A stretch of DNA of 64,000 nt from contig JBGPND010000003.1 in NCBI GenBank assembly GCA_041487355.1, positions 17,122-81,121 on the forward strand, given 5' to 3'. Made by a program: the position numbers and the translations under genes. Each line of letters begins with the position of its first letter. Within the stretch, counting starts at the first letter, position 1. The notes beneath the pieces were generated by a model, which saw nothing but the letters and a program-made list of their open reading frames with translations, was not told where the DNA came from and made no database searches. This DNA comes from JAMXLO01 sp041487355 (GTDB taxonomy: Bacteria > Pseudomonadota > Alphaproteobacteria > Acetobacterales > Acetobacteraceae). Positions 61,222-64,000 of this stretch are shown in pieces.

Positions 61222-61524
61222 TCAGCCTCCCCCTCCCGCTCCCGCTCCGCCGCCACCGCCGCCTGAGCCGCTGCCCGGATTGAGCAGCGGCTTGGCTTTG
61301 TCCTGCCGCGCGCGCGTCACCGCGCCTTCCGCGACGGCGCCGTCGGCCCTGGCAACGCTGCGACCGCGGATCATGTCGGACGGGTTGGCCACCATTGCCG
61401 CGAGATTGGCCTGCGGCGCGCCGGTGGGGTACCAGACGTATGGCCGATGATACGGATCGAGATCCTCGCAACCGGCGAGTGTCAGAATGGCGCCAGCCAG
61501 CACGGTACGGATCAGCTTGCTCAT
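61222..61524 (-). CDS. Short CpaD-like pilus lipoprotein
   Basis: A 100-residue lipoprotein (signal MSKLIRTVLAGAILTLAGC, lipobox LAGC). After a short stretch (EDLDPYHRPYVWYPTGAPQA) comes NLAAMVANPSDMIRGRSVAR followed by ADGAVAEGAVTRARQDK. This matches the C-terminal part of CpaD-type pilus lipoproteins (NLAAMVADPxDLxxxR), while the roughly 130 residues that normally precede it are missing. A Gly-rich tail (GSGSGGGGGGAGAGGGG) ends the protein. ATG 61524 overlaps the secretin stop. It occupies the cpaD position (between cpaC and cpaE), so it is a minimal CpaD or a remnant. Confidence 0.8.
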   Translation of the reverse strand: MSKLIRTVLAGAILTLAGCEDLDPYHRPYVWYPTGAPQANLAAMVANPSDMIRGRSVARADGAVAEGAVTRARQDKAKPLLNPGSGSGGGGGGAGAGGGG

Positions 61525-62912
61525 TGCACGATGAACCCCGCATTGCCGGGAATCCGGACTGGTACGCGCGTCTGGCTCTCGCCGACCTGGCGCATGTAGA
61601 GCAGCCGTTCGATATTGCTGGGCGGCGTATAATCCTCCGTCGGCACATGCAGCGCCGCGCGGTTGTCCACCGGCCGCACGATGTACGGCGTCACCAGAAT
61701 GACCAGCTCTGTCTGCTGCCGGTTGAACTTGTCATCGCGGAAGATCGGTCCGATCACCGGGATCTCGCCGAGCAAGGGAATGCTGGTCGGATTGTGCTGG
61801 ATGGTGTCCTGCAGCAGGCCGGCGATGGCGAAGGTCTGACCGCTGCCAAGCTCCACCGTCGTCTCGGCACGGCTGACCACCAGCGATGGAATCACGAAGG
61901 CCGATCCGCCGACGTTCACCGAGACCGAGTTGGCGTTGCTCGTGCTGCTCACTTCGGGCGCGACATGGATGCTGATGCGGCCGTCGCTGAACACCGTCGG
62001 CACGAACGCAAGCATCACGCCGAAATTCTTGAACGCGACCGTGACCGAGCCATTCTGCCCGCCGACCGGGATGGGGAACTCGCCGCCCACCAGGAAGCTG
62101 GCCGGCTGCCCGCTCATGACCGTCAGCGTAGGCTCGGCGAGGATGCGCGCGAGGTTGTCCTGCGCGAGCGCGTCGATGATGCCGTTGAAACCGACGCCGG
62201 CTCCAGCGGCGAGCGGCGCCGCCGCTCCCGCACCGATGCCGACGGCGCCCGTGGCGAGACTCAGCGCGGGGCTGATCGTCCCGATGCGTCCGACATTGCC
62301 GAGCGCACCCCAGTTCACCCCGAGGTTCAGCACCACCTGGCGCGACACCTGGGCGACGCGGACCTCGAGCGACACCTGGATCGGCGCCTGCACGCCGAGC
62401 TGGTTCTCCACGATCTGGTTCTCGCCGACATAACCCTTGGCGATGGCGACCGCCTGCGCCGAATCGGCGGCGCTGCTGACGAGGCCGCTGAGCAGCAGTC
62501 CCTTGGATTGTGCCTGCACCTGGACGCGGCTGCCTGACACCATGCGAGCGATCGTCGCCTGCGCCTGCGACGCGCCGAAAGCGGACGGCTGCACCGTGAT
62601 GTCGTACTGCGCGATCGGACGGCCGGCATTGTCCAATGCGGCGACGGTCGTGTGCCCGGCGCCGACGCCGAATATGAACAGGCTGGAGGCGCTGGCGGGC
62701 CGCACCTCGGCAACCTTCGGATCGGCGACGAAGATGTTGGCCGCCGGGGCCTGCAGCGCGATGACCCTCCCGGTGCCGGACTCGATCACCAGACTCACGT
62801 GCTCGGCGGCGCTGGCCGCCGCGACGGGACCGGCTGCCGGCGTTTGCGCCGCGGCGAGCATCGGCATGCCGATCAGCAAGGCCGCAATGGAGATTTCCCG
62901 AAGGACGTTCAT
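61521..62912 (-). CDS. cpaC: Tad pilus secretin CpaC/RcpA
   Basis: A 463-residue outer-membrane secretin. ATG 62912 gives a proper signal peptide (MNVLREISIAALLIGMPMLA, AAA site). The N-terminal domain has SGTGRVIALQAPAANIFVAD (pilotin/N0-like, BON-type). The secretin core has VSLEVRVAQVSRQVVLNLGV and the C-terminal VPLLGEIPVIGPIFRDDKFN followed by QQTELVILVTPYIV. This is the signature of the secretin family. It forms the pilus exit channel. The start of the next gene overlaps it by four bases. Confidence 0.95.
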   Translation of the reverse strand: MNVLREISIAALLIGMPMLAAAQTPAAGPVAAASAAEHVSLVIESGTGRVIALQAPAANIFVADPKVAEVRPASASSLFIFGVGAGHTTVAALDNAGRPIAQYDITVQPSAFGASQAQATIARMVSGSRVQVQAQSKGLLLSGLVSSAADSAQAVAIAKGYVGENQIVENQLGVQAPIQVSLEVRVAQVSRQVVLNLGVNWGALGNVGRIGTISPALSLATGAVGIGAGAAAPLAAGAGVGFNGIIDALAQDNLARILAEPTLTVMSGQPASFLVGGEFPIPVGGQNGSVTVAFKNFGVMLAFVPTVFSDGRISIHVAPEVSSTSNANSVSVNVGGSAFVIPSLVVSRAETTVELGSGQTFAIAGLLQDTIQHNPTSIPLLGEIPVIGPIFRDDKFNRQQTELVILVTPYIVRPVDNRAALHVPTEDYTPPSNIERLLYMRQVGESQTRVPVRIPGNAGFIVQ

Positions 62913-62949
62913 CGCGCGGCGTCCAGGCGGGGATTGCCGAGAGTTCTCA

Positions 62950-63792
62950 TTAGAACTTGAACTCCTTCGAGTCGCCGACGCCTTGGAAGACACGGATCAC
63001 GCTCTCGGTTTTCGTTGGCAAGTCATTGGCAAGGGCCGGAGAAACGTCGCGGGCCCAGGTGGTGGTTGTCAACGGGTTGGTGCTTGCGGTCTGTGCCGGT
63101 GTGTCGGCGGAGCGCACGGACAGCGACAGCCGGCCAAGGCGGATGGCCACCGACACGCGCTCGGCCTCGGTCTGCGTCACTTCGAGCGTGACGGTGCTGC
63201 CATGGTTGGCCTTGTCGTTCTGCTCGGCGCCCTGCACGAGCTGTTGGTCGATGGCGATCACCCGCACGTCGGGCAGCACCGTCTCCGCCGCCACGCGGCG
63301 GCCGACCGGCAGCGATGGTTCGGCGATACTCTGGGTGAGGATCAGGTCCACGCGGTCGCCTGGCCAGATCAGGCCCGCGGATCCGGTGATGGCATCGACC
63401 CCCACGGTGACAGCGCGCATGCCCGGCTGCAGCACCGCGGCAAGGAACCCGTGGTCGCCGGGGCGCATCACGTCGGCTGATCGCAGCACCTCATTCGCGG
63501 CCAGGCTGCGGCGAACCATCGCCCCGGCCAGCGAGTGGCGCACATCGGCGCTATCGGGATTGCTGTCGGACCCTGCCGCTTCCTGCGTCATTTCCTTTGC
63601 CGTGAGGTCCTCCGGCTTGAGCAGGCTTCCGGCGCGCACCACACGGGCGGCGACCAGCACGGTCACTTTCACCTGGGCCGGCGCCGCGGCGGCGACGGCC
63701 TGCGACGGCGGCCGGGTGGAAAGCCAGGCCACGGTGCCGAACCCGATCAGGCCCAGGGCCATAAGGATGAAGAATGTGACGCGGATGACCAT
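62950..63792 (-). CDS. cpaB: Tad pilus assembly protein CpaB/RcpC
   Basis: A 280-residue protein with an N-terminal membrane helix (VTFFILMALGLIGFGTVAWL), a SAF domain (VLVAARVVRAGSLLKPEDLT with AKEM) and a DUF-type RcpC beta region (MRAVTVGVDAITGSAGLIWP, GDRVDLIL). CpaB is the periplasmic inner-membrane subunit of the Tad machine that may link the secretin to the platform. The stop is 37 bases before cpaC. Confidence 0.93.
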   Translation of the reverse strand: MVIRVTFFILMALGLIGFGTVAWLSTRPPSQAVAAAAPAQVKVTVLVAARVVRAGSLLKPEDLTAKEMTQEAAGSDSNPDSADVRHSLAGAMVRRSLAANEVLRSADVMRPGDHGFLAAVLQPGMRAVTVGVDAITGSAGLIWPGDRVDLILTQSIAEPSLPVGRRVAAETVLPDVRVIAIDQQLVQGAEQNDKANHGSTVTLEVTQTEAERVSVAIRLGRLSLSVRSADTPAQTASTNPLTTTTWARDVSPALANDLPTKTESVIRVFQGVGDSKEFKF

Positions 63793-63804
63793 GCGAAGCT
63801 CTGC

Positions 63805-64000
63805 CTAGAGGAGGACGAACAAGCCGCCGGCGGCGATGGCGCAGGCGTACGGCAGCGGGCCGCCGCGGCGGATGCGCCAGCGCTCGACGCGCAAGGCGCG
63901 GGCGATGAGAGAACGCGGGCGCGTTGCAGACGGCGCACGCACGAGGCGGCGCGCCGAGAGATAGAATAGCGAGAGCAGGCCGCCGGCCATTCCCATGACG
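63805..64000 (-). CDS. cpaA: Prepilin peptidase CpaA/TadV, C-terminal end (cut by window edge)
   Basis: The visible part begins at the window edge and ends at 63805, 12 bases before cpaB. MGMAGGLLSLFYLSARRLVR and LPYACAIAAGGLFVLL are like the end of A24-type prepilin peptidases, in which the GxGD motif and a final P-Y-A-x-A-I helix occur; GMAGG follows the former. The catalytic aspartates lie outside. It would process the Flp pilin, which is not in the window. Confidence 0.75.
   Translation of the reverse strand, partial: VMGMAGGLLSLFYLSARRLVRAPSATRPRSLIARALRVERWRIRRGGPLPYACAIAAGGLFVLL

Overview
The window is a GC-rich bacterial chromosome segment, most likely from an alphaproteobacterium of the Rhodospirillales/Acetobacteraceae type. 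This rests on an acnA gene divergent from ccmA/ccmB, a Tad pilus operon in cpa order, GTG/TTG starts, and dispersed palindromic repeats of a type common in such genomes. The genus cannot be named from sequence alone. No rRNA, tRNA or CRISPR array was recognised.

Layout. (1) 1-8.5 kb is the end of a surface-polysaccharide locus: two acyltransferase-3 proteins, a small membrane protein, an O-antigen-ligase-like polymerase/ligase, a large Tat-type lipoprotein of unknown function, a Wzx-like flippase and two methyltransferases. (2) 8.7-15.6 kb is central metabolism: a biotin-dependent carboxyltransferase, then a tightly coupled three-gene 2-oxoacid:ferredoxin oxidoreductase set (NAD(P)H:ferredoxin-type flavoprotein, KorA-like, KorB-like). 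(3) 15.6-16.75 kb is a scar: a palindromic repeat, the tail of a broken ThDP enzyme, and an intact-looking IS5-family element with a CTAG target duplication. (4) 16.7-33.9 kb is a block of poorly characterised envelope genes. It holds an RND pump with a separate adaptor, two paralogous secreted proteins, a PstS-like binding protein, two small paralogous membrane proteins, two mitofilin-like membrane/coiled-coil proteins, and an ABC ATPase fused to an MlaE-like permease. This is the best candidate for an undescribed system. (5) 34-39 kb carries a cupin plus RuBisCO-like protein pair, a GH13 glucosidase and ccmA/ccmB. (6) 39-51.8 kb is housekeeping and catabolism: aconitase, a UPF0114 membrane protein, a luciferase-like monooxygenase beside a LigB-type dioxygenase, a threonine-dehydratase-like enzyme, two cold-shock proteins, an esterase, a cysteine-cluster protein, an Asp/Glu-racemase-family enzyme and a D-amino-acid dehydrogenase. 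(7) 52.3-55.5 kb has an RpoH-like sigma factor and a molybdopterin oxidoreductase. (8) 55.6-64 kb is a Tad/Flp pilus operon on the minus strand from cpaA (cut by the window end) to tadD, mostly with four-base start/stop overlaps and with an unusually short CpaD-like lipoprotein.

How the parts work together. The Tad operon is a complete secretion motor (secretin, ATPase, two platform proteins, localiser) apart from the Flp pilin, which would lie beyond the right edge. The Kor set probably interconverts a 2-oxoacid and its acyl-CoA using ferredoxin, with the flavoprotein linking ferredoxin to NAD(P)H. The cupin/RuBisCO-like pair resembles the methylthioadenosine-to-isoprenoid shunt of Rhodospirillum rubrum, although a sugar-acid role is also possible. 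At least six palindromic intergenic repeats sit between genes and in two places abut or split operons.
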